64,000 nucleotides of DNA from Micromonospora ferruginea (GCF_013694245.2 NZ_CP059322.2:3665001-3729000), one strand, 5' to 3'. Shown: positions 18,301 through 27,383, counted from the stretch's first letter. Made by a program: numbers and translations. The notes: generated by a model from the sequence alone, not told the origin.

Positions 18301-20049
18301 ATGACCGACGACCAGCTCGACGGGCCCGGCGAGGGTGTCGGCCGGGTGCTCGGCACCGCCGACGCCACCCCGCTCACCTTCTGGACCGCCGTCGCCCCGG
18401 GGAGCTACCTGCAGCTCGACGACGTGGTGGTGACCCGGCGCGAGCTGCCCGACCGCGAGCCGGTGACGATCGCCGGCGTGGTGACCCAGGTGCGGGCCCG
18501 GCACGAGGGGGCACAGTTCGACTCCGACGTCTTCGCCATCGCCGACGGCACGCTGCCGGCGCAGGTGCAGGAGGCGGCCGAGGTCACCACCACCCGGGTC
18601 GACCCGGAGTTCTACGTCCCGCCGACCCCCGGCGCGGTGGTGCACCGGGCCGAGGGTGACGCCCGGGCCCGGGCGCTGCACTTCGACCGGATGGAACGGC
18701 GGATCCCGATGGGGATGGGCCGCGACGGCGTGCCGGTCTACCTCAACGCCGACTTCCTCGACGGCACCCGGGGCGCGCACGTATCCATCTCCGGCATCTC
18801 CGGCGTCGCCACCAAGACCAGCTTCGCCACCTTCCTGCTCTACTCGGTGTTCCGCTCCGGGGTGCTCGGCGGCGACGCGGTCAACGCCAAGGCGCTGATC
18901 TTCAACGTCAAGGGCGAGGACCTGCTCTTCCTCGACCACCCCAACAGCCGGCTCGACGACCCGACCCGCGCGGCCTACGCGAAGCTCGGCCTCGACGCCG
19001 GCGCGTTCCCCGACGTGCGGGTCTACGCCCCGCCCCGGGTCGGCGACTCCTCCGGCACGCCCGACGTGAGCAGCCGGCTCACCGGCGTCGACAGCTTCTA
19101 CTGGACGCTCAGCGAGTTCTGCGCCGACCGCCTGCTGCCCTACGTGTTCGCCGACGCCGACGACGAGCGCCAGCAATACACCATGGTGGTCCACTCGGTC
19201 GCCGCCCACCTGGCCCGGTACGCCCAGCCCGCCGACGGCGGGGTGAGCATCGACGGGGTCCGCCTGGGCTCCTACGCCGACCTGGTCGACCACGTCGTCG
19301 AGCAGCTCAACGACGACGAGACCCGGGGCGAGTGGGCCGGCAGCGCGGTCGGGCTGGGCACGGTCAACGCGTTCGCCCGCCGGCTGATCGGCAGCAAGAA
19401 GGACCTGGGCCGGCTGATCCGCGGTGATCTGGCCACCCGCCGGCCGCACTCGATCAACACCGCGGAGAGCGCCCAGGTCACCGTGGTCGACCTGCACAAC
19501 CTGCCGGACCGCGCGCAGCGCTTCGTGGTCGGCGTGACGCTGAAGAGCGAGTTCGAGCGCAAGGAGAAGGCCGGCACCGCCAAGCCGTTGCTGTTCGTCG
19601 TGCTCGACGAGCTGAACAAGTACGCGCCGCGCGAGGGCTCCTCCCCGATCAAGGAGGTGCTGCTCGACATCGCCGAACGGGGTCGCTCGCTGGGGGTGAT
19701 CCTGGTCGGCGCGCAGCAGACCGCGAGCGAGGTGGAGCGGCGGATCGTCACCAACTCGGCGATCCGGGTGGTCGGCCGGCTCGACCCGGCCGAGGCGTCC
19801 CGCCCGGAATACGGCTTCCTGCCGCCCGCCCAGCGCCAGCGCGCGCTGCTGGCCAAGCCGGGCACCATGTTCGTCAACCAGCCCGACATCCCGGTGCCGC
19901 TCTGCCTGGAGTTCCCGTTCCCGGCGTGGGCCACCCGGGTCTCCGAGGCGGGCCGCCCGCCGTCGGAGACGCTACGGTCGATCACGCAGTCCGCCGATCC
20001 GTTCGCGGTGGTCGGCTCCGGCTCCTCCGACGACGACATCCCGTTCTAG
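18301..20049 (+). CDS. HerA-like DNA translocase ATPase
   Basis: 582 residues behind GGAG. Residues 1-110 resemble the HAS-barrel of HerA (GRVLGTADATPLTFW, TIAGVVTQV). The ATPase core has a P-loop variant GISGVATKTSF (about 165-175) and Walker B LLFVVLDELNKYAP, then DIAERGRSLGVILVGAQQ and the sensor-like NSAIRVVGRLD. HerA is a hexameric translocase that drives NurA and works with Mre11-Rad50 in archaea. Here it heads an operon with sbcD 12 bp downstream, then sbcC and a NurA-like gene. The P-loop has Thr where GKS normally has Gly, with a one-residue shift; ATP hydrolysis is therefore likely but unproven. Confidence 0.83.
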   Translation: MTDDQLDGPGEGVGRVLGTADATPLTFWTAVAPGSYLQLDDVVVTRRELPDREPVTIAGVVTQVRARHEGAQFDSDVFAIADGTLPAQVQEAAEVTTTRVDPEFYVPPTPGAVVHRAEGDARARALHFDRMERRIPMGMGRDGVPVYLNADFLDGTRGAHVSISGISGVATKTSFATFLLYSVFRSGVLGGDAVNAKALIFNVKGEDLLFLDHPNSRLDDPTRAAYAKLGLDAGAFPDVRVYAPPRVGDSSGTPDVSSRLTGVDSFYWTLSEFCADRLLPYVFADADDERQQYTMVVHSVAAHLARYAQPADGGVSIDGVRLGSYADLVDHVVEQLNDDETRGEWAGSAVGLGTVNAFARRLIGSKKDLGRLIRGDLATRRPHSINTAESAQVTVVDLHNLPDRAQRFVVGVTLKSEFERKEKAGTAKPLLFVVLDELNKYAPREGSSPIKEVLLDIAERGRSLGVILVGAQQTASEVERRIVTNSAIRVVGRLDPAEASRPEYGFLPPAQRQRALLAKPGTMFVNQPDIPVPLCLEFPFPAWATRVSEAGRPPSETLRSITQSADPFAVVGSGSSDDDIPF

Positions 20050-20061
20050 GCGGCACCCACC

Positions 20062-21210
20062 ATGAAGATCCTGCACACCTCCGACTGGCACGTCGGCAAG
20101 GTCCTCAAGGGGCAGTCCCGGGCCGAGGAGCACACGCAGGTCCTCGCCCAGGTCATCGACATCGCCCGCGAGGAGCGGCCCGACCTGGTGATCGTCGCGG
20201 GTGACCTCTACGACACCGCCGCGCCCACCCCGGAGGCGACCCGGCTGGTCACCCGGGCGCTGACCGCGCTGCGCCGCACCGGCGCGGACGTGGTGGTGAT
20301 CGGCGGCAACCACGACAACGGCGCGGCGCTCGACGCGCTGCGCCCGTGGGCCGAGGCCGCCGGGATCACGCTGCGCGGCAGCGTCCGGGAGAGTCCGGCC
20401 GAGCACGTCGTCGACGGGGTGACCCGCGACGGCGAGCGCTGGCAGGTGGCCGCGCTGCCGTTCCTGTCCCAGCGCTACGCCGTCCGGGCGGTGGAGATGT
20501 ACACGCTGACCCCGGCCGAGGCCAACCAGACCTACGCCGACCACCTCGGCCGGGTGCTCGACAAGCTGGCCGAGGGTTTCACCGAGCCGGACCGGGTGCA
20601 CCTGGTCACCGCCCACCTCACCGTGGTCGGCGCGAGCACCGGCGGCGGCGAGCGGGACGCGCACACCGTGCTCGGCTACGCGGTGCCGGCCACCGTCTTC
20701 CCCGGCAACGCGCACTACGTGGCGCTGGGCCACCTGCACCGTTCGCAGCGGGTCATCGGCCCCTGCCCGATCCGCTACAGCGGCAGCCCGCTCGCGGTCG
20801 ACTTCGGCGAGCAGGAGAACGTCGGCTCGGTGACGGTCGTGGAGGTCACCGCGACCACCGCCGCGCGGATCCGGGAGGTGCCGGTGCCCGGCGCGGTGCC
20901 GCTGCGCACGGTGCGCGGCACGCTGGCCCAGCTCGCCGAGATCGAGCCGCCGGACGGCTGGCTGCGGGTCTTCGTCCGGGAGCAGCCCCGGGCCGGGCTG
21001 CGTGAGGAGGTGCAGGAGCTGCTCCCCCGGGCGCTGGAGATCCGGATCGACCCGGAGCTGGTGCCGGCGCCGGGCAGCGGCACCCGCACCGCCCAGCGGG
21101 CCGGGCGCTCCCCGCGCGAGTTGTTCGCCGACTACCTGGGCAGCCGCGGCCACGCCGACGAGGGCGTCCGGGAGCTCTTCGACGAGCTGCTCGAGGAGGT
21201 CGAGCACTGA
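20062..21210 (+). CDS. sbcD: SbcD/Mre11-type nuclease subunit
   Basis: 382 residues. All calcineurin-like phosphoesterase motifs are present: DWHVGK (D8, H10), GDLYD (D48), GGNHDNG (N83-D85), a central TAHLTVVG and GHLHRS. With SbcC it forms the ATP-dependent nuclease that trims blocked and hairpin DNA ends. Its stop overlaps the sbcC start (TGATG), so subunits are coupled. There is no obvious ribosome-binding site, suggesting coupling to the herA-like gene. Confidence 0.94.
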   Translation: MKILHTSDWHVGKVLKGQSRAEEHTQVLAQVIDIAREERPDLVIVAGDLYDTAAPTPEATRLVTRALTALRRTGADVVVIGGNHDNGAALDALRPWAEAAGITLRGSVRESPAEHVVDGVTRDGERWQVAALPFLSQRYAVRAVEMYTLTPAEANQTYADHLGRVLDKLAEGFTEPDRVHLVTAHLTVVGASTGGGERDAHTVLGYAVPATVFPGNAHYVALGHLHRSQRVIGPCPIRYSGSPLAVDFGEQENVGSVTVVEVTATTAARIREVPVPGAVPLRTVRGTLAQLAEIEPPDGWLRVFVREQPRAGLREEVQELLPRALEIRIDPELVPAPGSGTRTAQRAGRSPRELFADYLGSRGHADEGVRELFDELLEEVEH

Positions 21211-23684
21211 TGCGGCCGATGCGGCTGGACATGGCCGGCTTCACCGTCTTCCGCGAGGAGACCACCGTCGACTTCACCGACGCCGACTTCTTCGCGCTGG
21301 TCGGGCCGACCGGCTCGGGCAAGTCGACGGTGCTCGACGCGATCTGCTTCGCGCTCTACGGCACGGTGCCCCGCTGGGGCGGGACGCGGGGGCTGGCCAA
21401 CGCGTTGGCGCCGTCGGCCACCGAGGCCCGGGTCCGGTTGGTCTTCGAGTCCGCCGGCGACCGCTACGTCGCCACCCGGGTGGTGCGCCGCGACGGCCGG
21501 GGCACGGTGAAGACGGCGAACGCCGGGCTCCAGCTCATGCCGCCCGGCTTCGACGTCACCAAGCTCGACACCGGGCTCAGCCCGGACGACCTGGGCGACG
21601 TGGTGGCCGGCACGCCGGCCGAGATGGAACAGGCGGTGCTCGACGCGGTCGGGCTGCCCTACGAGCAGTTCACCTCCTGCGTGGTGCTGCCGCAGGGGCA
21701 GTTCGCCGACTTCCTGCACGCCAAGCCGGCGACCCGCCAGCAGATCCTGGTCAACCTGCTCGGCCTGGGCGTCTACGAGGGCGTGCAGAAGAAGGCGGTC
21801 GAGCGCGCCGGGCAGGCCGAGGCGAAGCTGGAGACGGTCGACAAGGTGCTCGGCGGTCTCGCCGACGTCGACGACGACCGGCTGGCCGAGGCGCAGGGCC
21901 GGGTCGACCGGGTGCGCGAGTTGGCCGGGGCGGTCGAGGCGGCCGTACCGGAGCTGGAGCGTGCCCGGGCGACGGCGGGTGAGCGGGCGGCGGCGCTGGC
22001 CGACCTCGACGCCGAGCTGGGCGTGCTGGACGGGGTGCGGGCGCCGGAGGGCATCGCGGAGCTGGCCCGGGCGGTGACCGCCGCCCGGGTGTCCGCCGAC
22101 GAGGCCACCGCGGCGGTGGGGCTGGCCGAGGAGCGGGAGGAGAAGCTGCGCGGCGAGCTGGCCTCGGCCGGCGACGAGAGCGCGTTGCGCCTGCAACTGC
22201 GGGCGTACGGCGACCGGGAGCGGTTGACCGGCGAGGCGGCGACGGTCCGCGCGGCGGTCGGGGCGGCGCGGGCCGAGCACGACGCGGCGGTGGCGGCGCT
22301 GGCCTCGGCGCGGGCCGACGCGGAGCGGGCCGAGGTCGAGCTGGAGGCGGCGTTCCGGGCGCACGACGAGGCGAAGGCCGCCGACCAGGCGGTGGCGCTG
22401 CGGGCGCACCTGGTCGGCGGCGCGCCCTGTCCGGTGTGCGAGCAGGTGGTGACGGCCGTGCCGGCGGTGCCGAAGGGCTCGGCGGTGGCCCGGGCGCTCG
22501 CGGCCGGCAAGACGGCCCGGGCGGCCAGCGAGGCCGCCAAGCGGGTGGTGACCGAGCGCGACGCCGCCGCCCGCGACCTGGACCGGGTGCTGCTGCGCGC
22601 CCGGGCCGAGCACGACCAGCTCGCGGCGCGGCTGGCCGAGCTGGACGGGCAGCTCGCGGACGCGCCCGCGCCGGACGCGCTGCGCCTGGCGCTGGCCGAG
22701 CACGCCCGGCTGCGGGCGGGGCTGGACGAGGCGGCCGGCGCGGTGCGGGCCGGCCGGGAGGCGGCCCGCCGGGCGCGGGGCGCGCTCGACGGCGCGCAGG
22801 ACCGGTTGCGCCGGGCCTGGCGGGACTTCGACGCGGTGCGGGACCGGCTGGCCCGGTTCGGGCCGCCGGCCGCCGACCGGGACGACGTGGCCGGCGCCTG
22901 GGCGGCGCTGGCCGGCTGGGCGGGCGAGCAGGCCGACCGGCGGCGCGCCGACCGGGCCGGGCTGGCCGCCTCGGTCGAGGCGGCGGGGCGGGCGGCGGGC
23001 GAGGTGGCCGACCGGATCGGCGCGTTGTTCACCGCCGCCGGCCTGGACGCGCCGGCCGATCCGCTGCGTGACGTCGCGGTGGCGGTCGAGCGGGCCGAGG
23101 CGGAGCTGCGCCGGCTGACCGAGCGCCGCGAGCAGGCGGCCGAGCTGCGCGAGCAGCGGGCCGGGCACGAGCGCGAGGCGCGGGTGGCCCGGGCGCTGGC
23201 CGGGCACCTGCGGGCCAACAACTTCGAGCGGTGGTTGCTGACCGAGGCGCTGGACCTGCTGGTCGACGGCGCATCGCGGATCCTGCGGGAGCTGTCCGCC
23301 GGGCAGTACGACCTGATCCACGACAAGGGTGAGTTCTTCGTGGTCGACCACCACGACGCGGGGCTGCGACGCGCGGTGCGGACGCTGTCCGGCGGGGAGA
23401 CGTTCCAGGCGTCACTGGCGCTGGCGCTGGCGCTGTCGGAGCAGCTCGCGGGCATGTCCACGAGCGCGGCCAGCCTGGAGTCGATCGTGCTGGACGAGGG
23501 CTTCGGCACGTTGGACGCGGCGACGCTGGACACGGTCGCGGCGACGCTGGAGAACCTGGCCGCCCGGGGCGACCGGATGGTCGGCGTGGTCACCCACGTC
23601 CCGGCGCTGGCCGAGCGGATCCCGGTCCGCTTCGAGGTCCGTAAGGACGCTCGCACGGCCCGCGTCGAGCGGACCGGCCTGTGA
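21210..23684 (+). CDS. sbcC: SbcC/Rad50-type SMC-like ATPase
   Basis: 824 residues, shorter than the roughly 1,050 of E. coli SbcC, with reduced coiled coils. Walker A GPTGSGKST (32-40), the Q-loop VVLPQGQFADFL, the zinc hook CPVC near residue 407-410 at mid-protein, the ABC signature LSGGETFQ near 726 and Walker B SIVLDEGFGTLD near 760 are all intact. It acts with SbcD on DNA ends. Its TGA lies at the beginning of a duplicated 60-bp repeat placed between it and the nurA-like gene. Confidence 0.94.
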   Translation: MRPMRLDMAGFTVFREETTVDFTDADFFALVGPTGSGKSTVLDAICFALYGTVPRWGGTRGLANALAPSATEARVRLVFESAGDRYVATRVVRRDGRGTVKTANAGLQLMPPGFDVTKLDTGLSPDDLGDVVAGTPAEMEQAVLDAVGLPYEQFTSCVVLPQGQFADFLHAKPATRQQILVNLLGLGVYEGVQKKAVERAGQAEAKLETVDKVLGGLADVDDDRLAEAQGRVDRVRELAGAVEAAVPELERARATAGERAAALADLDAELGVLDGVRAPEGIAELARAVTAARVSADEATAAVGLAEEREEKLRGELASAGDESALRLQLRAYGDRERLTGEAATVRAAVGAARAEHDAAVAALASARADAERAEVELEAAFRAHDEAKAADQAVALRAHLVGGAPCPVCEQVVTAVPAVPKGSAVARALAAGKTARAASEAAKRVVTERDAAARDLDRVLLRARAEHDQLAARLAELDGQLADAPAPDALRLALAEHARLRAGLDEAAGAVRAGREAARRARGALDGAQDRLRRAWRDFDAVRDRLARFGPPAADRDDVAGAWAALAGWAGEQADRRRADRAGLAASVEAAGRAAGEVADRIGALFTAAGLDAPADPLRDVAVAVERAEAELRRLTERREQAAELREQRAGHEREARVARALAGHLRANNFERWLLTEALDLLVDGASRILRELSAGQYDLIHDKGEFFVVDHHDAGLRRAVRTLSGGETFQASLALALALSEQLAGMSTSAASLESIVLDEGFGTLDAATLDTVAATLENLAARGDRMVGVVTHVPALAERIPVRFEVRKDARTARVERTGL

Positions 23685-23799
23685 GCGCGAGGAGTGCAGC
23701 GCAGCGGAGCCCCGCAGTCGCGAACGAAAGACTGGCCCCCGTGAGCGCGAGGAGTGCCGCGCAGCGGAGCCCCGCAGTCGCGAACGAAAGATCAGCCCC
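23681..23799. repeat. two tandem copies of a 60-bp repeat between sbcC and the nurA-like gene
   Basis: Unit 1 (23681-23740) and unit 2 (23741-23799) both begin GTGAGCGCGAGGAGTG and run through GAGCCCCGCAGTCGCGAACG, differing at a few bases. The nurA-like start (23800) begins with the same GTGAGCGC. Removing both units would restore a GTGA stop/start overlap, so they look inserted at that junction. Confidence 0.85.
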
Positions 23800-24768
23800 G
23801 TGAGCGCACAGCCCCGGTTCTTCGTCGACTCGTGGGATCCGGCCTACGGCGCGTCGTTCGAGGCCGCGGGCGGGGCCGGGCCGGCGGCGCCGAGCAGCGC
23901 CCAGGTCGAGGCCGATGTCGAGCTGCCGGTCACCGACTGGCGGGCGATCGACGTCCGGCCGGGGGTGCGGGCGCCGGACGTGGTGCTGCTGGTCGACGGG
24001 GTCCGCCGGATCGACGCCAGCGTCTGGACGGCCGAGGAGGACGGCGGCTCGTTTCCCGGCATCGCCGCCTCGTACGCGGCCGGGGTGGTCCGTTGCGACC
24101 TGGACCGGGGCGCCGCCGAGCTGGCCGGGGCGCGGGTGGGGCGGGGGCTGTTCACCGCCAGCCCGTCCGCGCAGGACGTGGTGGCCGGCGCGATCCGCTA
24201 CCCGGTGCACCGGGTCGGCGGCACCGGTGAGCTGAGCAAGCTGCCGGCCGCGGTGCAGGGCCCGCTCACCGCGCTGGAGGTGGACGTCTCCGACGCGGTG
24301 CGCACCGACGGTGACCTGCTGGTGGTGGACGGTCCGCTGCGCAGCCGGCGGAACCTGCCGCGCACGCTCGGCTACATCAAGACCCAGCACAGCCAGTATC
24401 TCGACGCCCGGCTCACCGCGGTGGTGACCGGGCTGGCGCCGGGCCAGCGCTGCCCGGTGTTCCGGCTGGGCACGGCGTGGGGCGGCTGGTCCTGGTATCT
24501 GCGGCTGCCGGTGGCCGCGGGGGCGCCCTGGGCGGGCATCGTGCGGATGGAGTGCTCGGCCGAGCTGACCGTGCCGGAGGCGATCGCGCTGGCCGACCTG
24601 TCGCTGGTCACGCTGCCCCGGTTCGCGTCCACGCCGTACAAGGATCCGCGCGCCCCGCAGAACCTGGTGCCGATCGCCGGGCTGGAGCGCAAGCTGCGCG
24701 GCATGCTCGGCGACGCGCGTCTGCTGCACCGGGTGCTCACCTCGGCGGCGCGCGGGATGCGGCGCTGA
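23800..24768 (+). CDS. NurA-like nuclease
   Basis: 322 residues from GTG 23800. It matches the NurA active-site pattern: LLVDGVRRIDAS (D66), then E160 in LTALEVD and, exactly 17 residues later, D177 in LLVVDGPL, followed by GYIKTQH (K194). The 17-residue spacing equals that between the second and third acidic residues in archaeal NurA. A histidine near the C-terminus, important in archaeal NurA, is not obvious; the corresponding PQNLVPIAGLE keeps the surrounding pattern. Context after herA-like, sbcD and sbcC strongly supports a role in 5' strand resection. Family call is from motif reading, not a search. Confidence 0.75.
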   Translation: MSAQPRFFVDSWDPAYGASFEAAGGAGPAAPSSAQVEADVELPVTDWRAIDVRPGVRAPDVVLLVDGVRRIDASVWTAEEDGGSFPGIAASYAAGVVRCDLDRGAAELAGARVGRGLFTASPSAQDVVAGAIRYPVHRVGGTGELSKLPAAVQGPLTALEVDVSDAVRTDGDLLVVDGPLRSRRNLPRTLGYIKTQHSQYLDARLTAVVTGLAPGQRCPVFRLGTAWGGWSWYLRLPVAAGAPWAGIVRMECSAELTVPEAIALADLSLVTLPRFASTPYKDPRAPQNLVPIAGLERKLRGMLGDARLLHRVLTSAARGMRR

Positions 24769-25625
24769 TGGGCCGGCGACGCGACACCGACCGGGTGGCG
24801 GCGGACGTGGACACCGGCCGGGCCGAGCTGGTGCCGGACCGGGACCGGCCCGGCTCCTGGACGCTGCTGCTGGACGGCGCGCCGCAGTCGCACGTGGACC
24901 TGGCCGACCCGACCCATCTGGAGTTCGAGTACGTCCGGCGGCTCGCCGCCGCGATCGACCTGGTGGCGCCGGCCGGCGCGCCGCTGCGGGTGCTGCACCT
25001 GGGCGGCGGCGCGCTCACCCTGCCCCGGTACGTGCAGGCCACCCGGCCGGGCTCGACGCAGCGGGTGTCCGAGGTGGACGGCGCGCTGGTGGAGCTGGTC
25101 CGGCGGGTGCTGCCCTGGCCGTCCGATCCCCGGCTGCGGGTGCGGGTGGCCGACGCCCGGGCCACGCTGGCGTCCTCCCGCGACGGCGGGTACGACGTGA
25201 TCGTGGCGGACGTGTTCGCCGGTGCCCGCACCCCCGCCCACCTGACCTCGGTGGAGTACGCCGCCGAGGTGGCCCGGGTGCTGGCGCCCGACGGCTCGTA
25301 CCTGGCGAACGTCGCCGACGGCCCGCCGCTGCGGCACGCCCGCGGGCAGGTCGCCACCGTGCGTACCGTCCTGCCCCGGGCCTGCCTGGTGGGTGACGCG
25401 GCGGTGTTGCGCGGCCGGCGCTACGGCAACCTGGTGCTGGTGGCGTCCCGGGTGGAGCCGCCGGTGCCGGAGCTGGCCCGGCGCGCGGCCGGCGACTGGT
25501 TCCCCGGCCGGGTGGTGGCCGGCGAGGAGCTGGACCGGTTCGCCGGCGGGGTGCCGGTGGTGCGCGACGTGGACGCCGTCGACTCCACTCCACCGCCGCC
25601 AGGAATTTTTTCCGTCAAACGTTGA
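24768..25625 (+). CDS. spermidine synthase-like protein (Rossmann methyltransferase fold)
   Basis: 285 residues. It starts within the stop of the nurA-like gene (TGATG). SAM-fold motifs: RVLHLGGGALTLPRY, the acidic VSEVDGALVEL and DVIVADVFAG. These resemble the N-propylamine transferase family, but polyamine synthesis is not certain; many actinobacterial members have unknown substrates. Tight coupling to the repair genes may be functional or only expression linkage. Confidence 0.8.
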   Translation: MGRRRDTDRVAADVDTGRAELVPDRDRPGSWTLLLDGAPQSHVDLADPTHLEFEYVRRLAAAIDLVAPAGAPLRVLHLGGGALTLPRYVQATRPGSTQRVSEVDGALVELVRRVLPWPSDPRLRVRVADARATLASSRDGGYDVIVADVFAGARTPAHLTSVEYAAEVARVLAPDGSYLANVADGPPLRHARGQVATVRTVLPRACLVGDAAVLRGRRYGNLVLVASRVEPPVPELARRAAGDWFPGRVVAGEELDRFAGGVPVVRDVDAVDSTPPPPGIFSVKR

Positions 25626-25707
25626 TCCGATCGGCGGATCGGTGCGTATCCCCGGGCGGCCATGCCCGTGGGGGGCCGGCTGATGTCATTGGACACCGGA
25701 GGTCTGC

Positions 25708-26406
25708 ATGCATGCGGTGGCGGCCGGCTGGCACGGCGAGGTGGCGAGGCCCGAGTGGATGTTCGCCCGGGCACAGCCGCACTCGCGCGCGTCGCGCTCG
25801 ACCCGGGGGGTCGACGCACGACCCGCCGATCGCCAGAATGACCCGGTGCCGCCGCGACCCGCCCCCGGACGCCATCAGGCGACCTCCGCCGAGGCCAGTC
25901 ACTCGGACCAGCTCATCCGCCTGCTCTACGCGGAGCACGCCGGCCCGCTGCTGATGTTCGTGATGCGGCTGACCGGTGGGGACCGGCAGCGCGCCGAGGA
26001 CATCGTGCAGGAGACGCTGCTGCGGGCCTGGCGCAACGCGCACCGCCTCGGCGGGCCGGGGCAGGGCTCGCTGCGGCCGTGGCTGGTCACGGTGGCCCGG
26101 CGGATCGCCATCGACGAGCACCGCAGCGAGCAGGCCCGCCCGGCGGAGACGTACGACCGGGACCTGACCGCGTTCGCCGAGTCGGACAGCACCGACCGGG
26201 TGCTGCGCACGATGACGGTGGCGGACGCGCTGCGTACGCTGAGCCAGTCGCACCGGGAGATCCTGGTGGCGACGTACTTCCGGGGCCGGACGGTGCCCGA
26301 GGCGGCGGAGGAGTTGGGCCTGCCGCTCGGCACCGCCAAGTCCCGGGTCTACTACGCGCTGCGCGCGCTGCGCACCGCTCTGCAGGAGAGGGGGGTGACG
26401 GAATGA
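25708..26406 (+). CDS. ECF-type RNA polymerase sigma factor
   Basis: 232 residues if read from ATG 25708, which has GGAGG at ideal spacing (25698-25702); the first 50 residues are poorly structured, so a later start is possible. Region 2 is LYAEHAGPLLMFVMRLTGGD then RAEDIVQETLLRAWRN; region 4 is LSQSHREILVATYFRGRTVP then EELGLPLGTAKSRVYYALR. The stop overlaps the anti-sigma start (ATGA). A small CCGATC hairpin lies in the 82-bp gap before it. Resembles the SigL/RslA-type pair of mycobacteria. Confidence 0.9.
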   Translation: MHAVAAGWHGEVARPEWMFARAQPHSRASRSTRGVDARPADRQNDPVPPRPAPGRHQATSAEASHSDQLIRLLYAEHAGPLLMFVMRLTGGDRQRAEDIVQETLLRAWRNAHRLGGPGQGSLRPWLVTVARRIAIDEHRSEQARPAETYDRDLTAFAESDSTDRVLRTMTVADALRTLSQSHREILVATYFRGRTVPEAAEELGLPLGTAKSRVYYALRALRTALQERGVTE

Positions 26407-27182
26407 GCCGGACCGACCACATGGACGTCGCCGCGTATGCGCTCGGCGTGCTGGACGCACAGGACGCCGAGCGGTTCGAGGAGCACCTGGCCACCTGCTG
26501 GGCGTGCGCGGCGGAGCTGGAGACGATGGTGCCGGTGGTGGGGATGCTCTCCGGCATCGACGGCGAGTCGATGGCCGCGCTGGAGCAGACCCACACCGAT
26601 CCGGCGCTGCTGGACCGGACGCTGGGTGCGGTGCGGCGGGACCGCCGGCGTACCCGGGTGCGGCAGTTGCTGGCCACCGCGGCGGCCGTGGTGGTGTTCG
26701 GCGGCCTGAGCGGTGTCGCGGCCGGGTTCCTCGGCGGTGACCCGCCGGCGACGCCGCAGGCCGAGCCGACGCAGAGCGTGCCGACCGCGGCGCCGAGCAG
26801 CGCGCCCGCCGATCCGAACGACCCGAACATCGGCGGGAACGAGCAGGAGGGCGACCAGCACAACGCCACCGATCCGGGCACCGGCGTGAAGACCACGATG
26901 TGGCTGGCGAAGAAGGAGTACGGCACCCAGATCAGCCTGCAGCTCAACCGGCTGCCGGGGCCGCGCACCTGCCGGCTGCTGGTGGTGCGCAAGAACGCCA
27001 CCAGCGAGGTGGTCGGCACCTGGTCGGTGCCGGGCAGCGGCTACGGCACCAACCAGAACCCGCTCGGGTTGGAGCTGACCGCGTCCACCTCGGCCCCGCT
27101 GGGCGACATCGCGAAGGTCCAGGTGCAGTCGGTCGACGTCAACGGGGTGGCCAGCCCGCTGGTGACGGTCGCCGACCTCTGA
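26403..27182 (+). CDS. membrane zinc anti-sigma factor
   Basis: 259 residues. The zinc anti-sigma motif Hx3Cx2C is HLATCWAC (H28, C32, C35). One membrane helix follows (about 81-105, TAAAVVVFGGLSGVAAGFLGG region), then a Pro/Thr-rich stretch and an extracytoplasmic beta-rich domain ending in VDVNGVASPLVTVADL. It should hold the sigma factor at the membrane and release it on an envelope or redox signal. Coupled to the sigma gene and closed by a strong terminator. Confidence 0.88.
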   Translation: MSRTDHMDVAAYALGVLDAQDAERFEEHLATCWACAAELETMVPVVGMLSGIDGESMAALEQTHTDPALLDRTLGAVRRDRRRTRVRQLLATAAAVVVFGGLSGVAAGFLGGDPPATPQAEPTQSVPTAAPSSAPADPNDPNIGGNEQEGDQHNATDPGTGVKTTMWLAKKEYGTQISLQLNRLPGPRTCRLLVVRKNATSEVVGTWSVPGSGYGTNQNPLGLELTASTSAPLGDIAKVQVQSVDVNGVASPLVTVADL

Positions 27183-27192
27183 TCCACCACGT

Positions 27193-27229
27193 CGACGGCG
27201 CCGGGCGGTTCCTCCGCCCGGCGCCGTCG
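27193..27229 (+). terminator. terminator after the anti-sigma gene
   Basis: Perfect 16-bp stem CGACGGCGCCGGGCGG with its complement, 5-nt loop, beginning 11 bp after the stop codon. Confidence 0.7.
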
Positions 27230-27383
27230 TGTCGTTCCCGGACGGGCCCCTCGGAGTGCCGCACGCGCGGTGGTCCGGAACGGTTCAACGAGTCCACTGT
27301 GAAATGGACCACCCTTCTCGATTCAACCTTGACAGCGCCGCCGCCCGTACTACCGGGCGAACTGCCAAGAACGAGGAGGGCAC

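Noticed and set aside
21132..23354. 740-residue open frame opposite sbcC
   Set aside because: The plus-strand SbcC has all its motifs intact; the antisense product is compositionally biased and has no motif.
24768..25625. polyamine biosynthesis operon
   Set aside because: No decarboxylase or other polyamine gene is adjacent; only the fold supports a spermidine-synthase relation.
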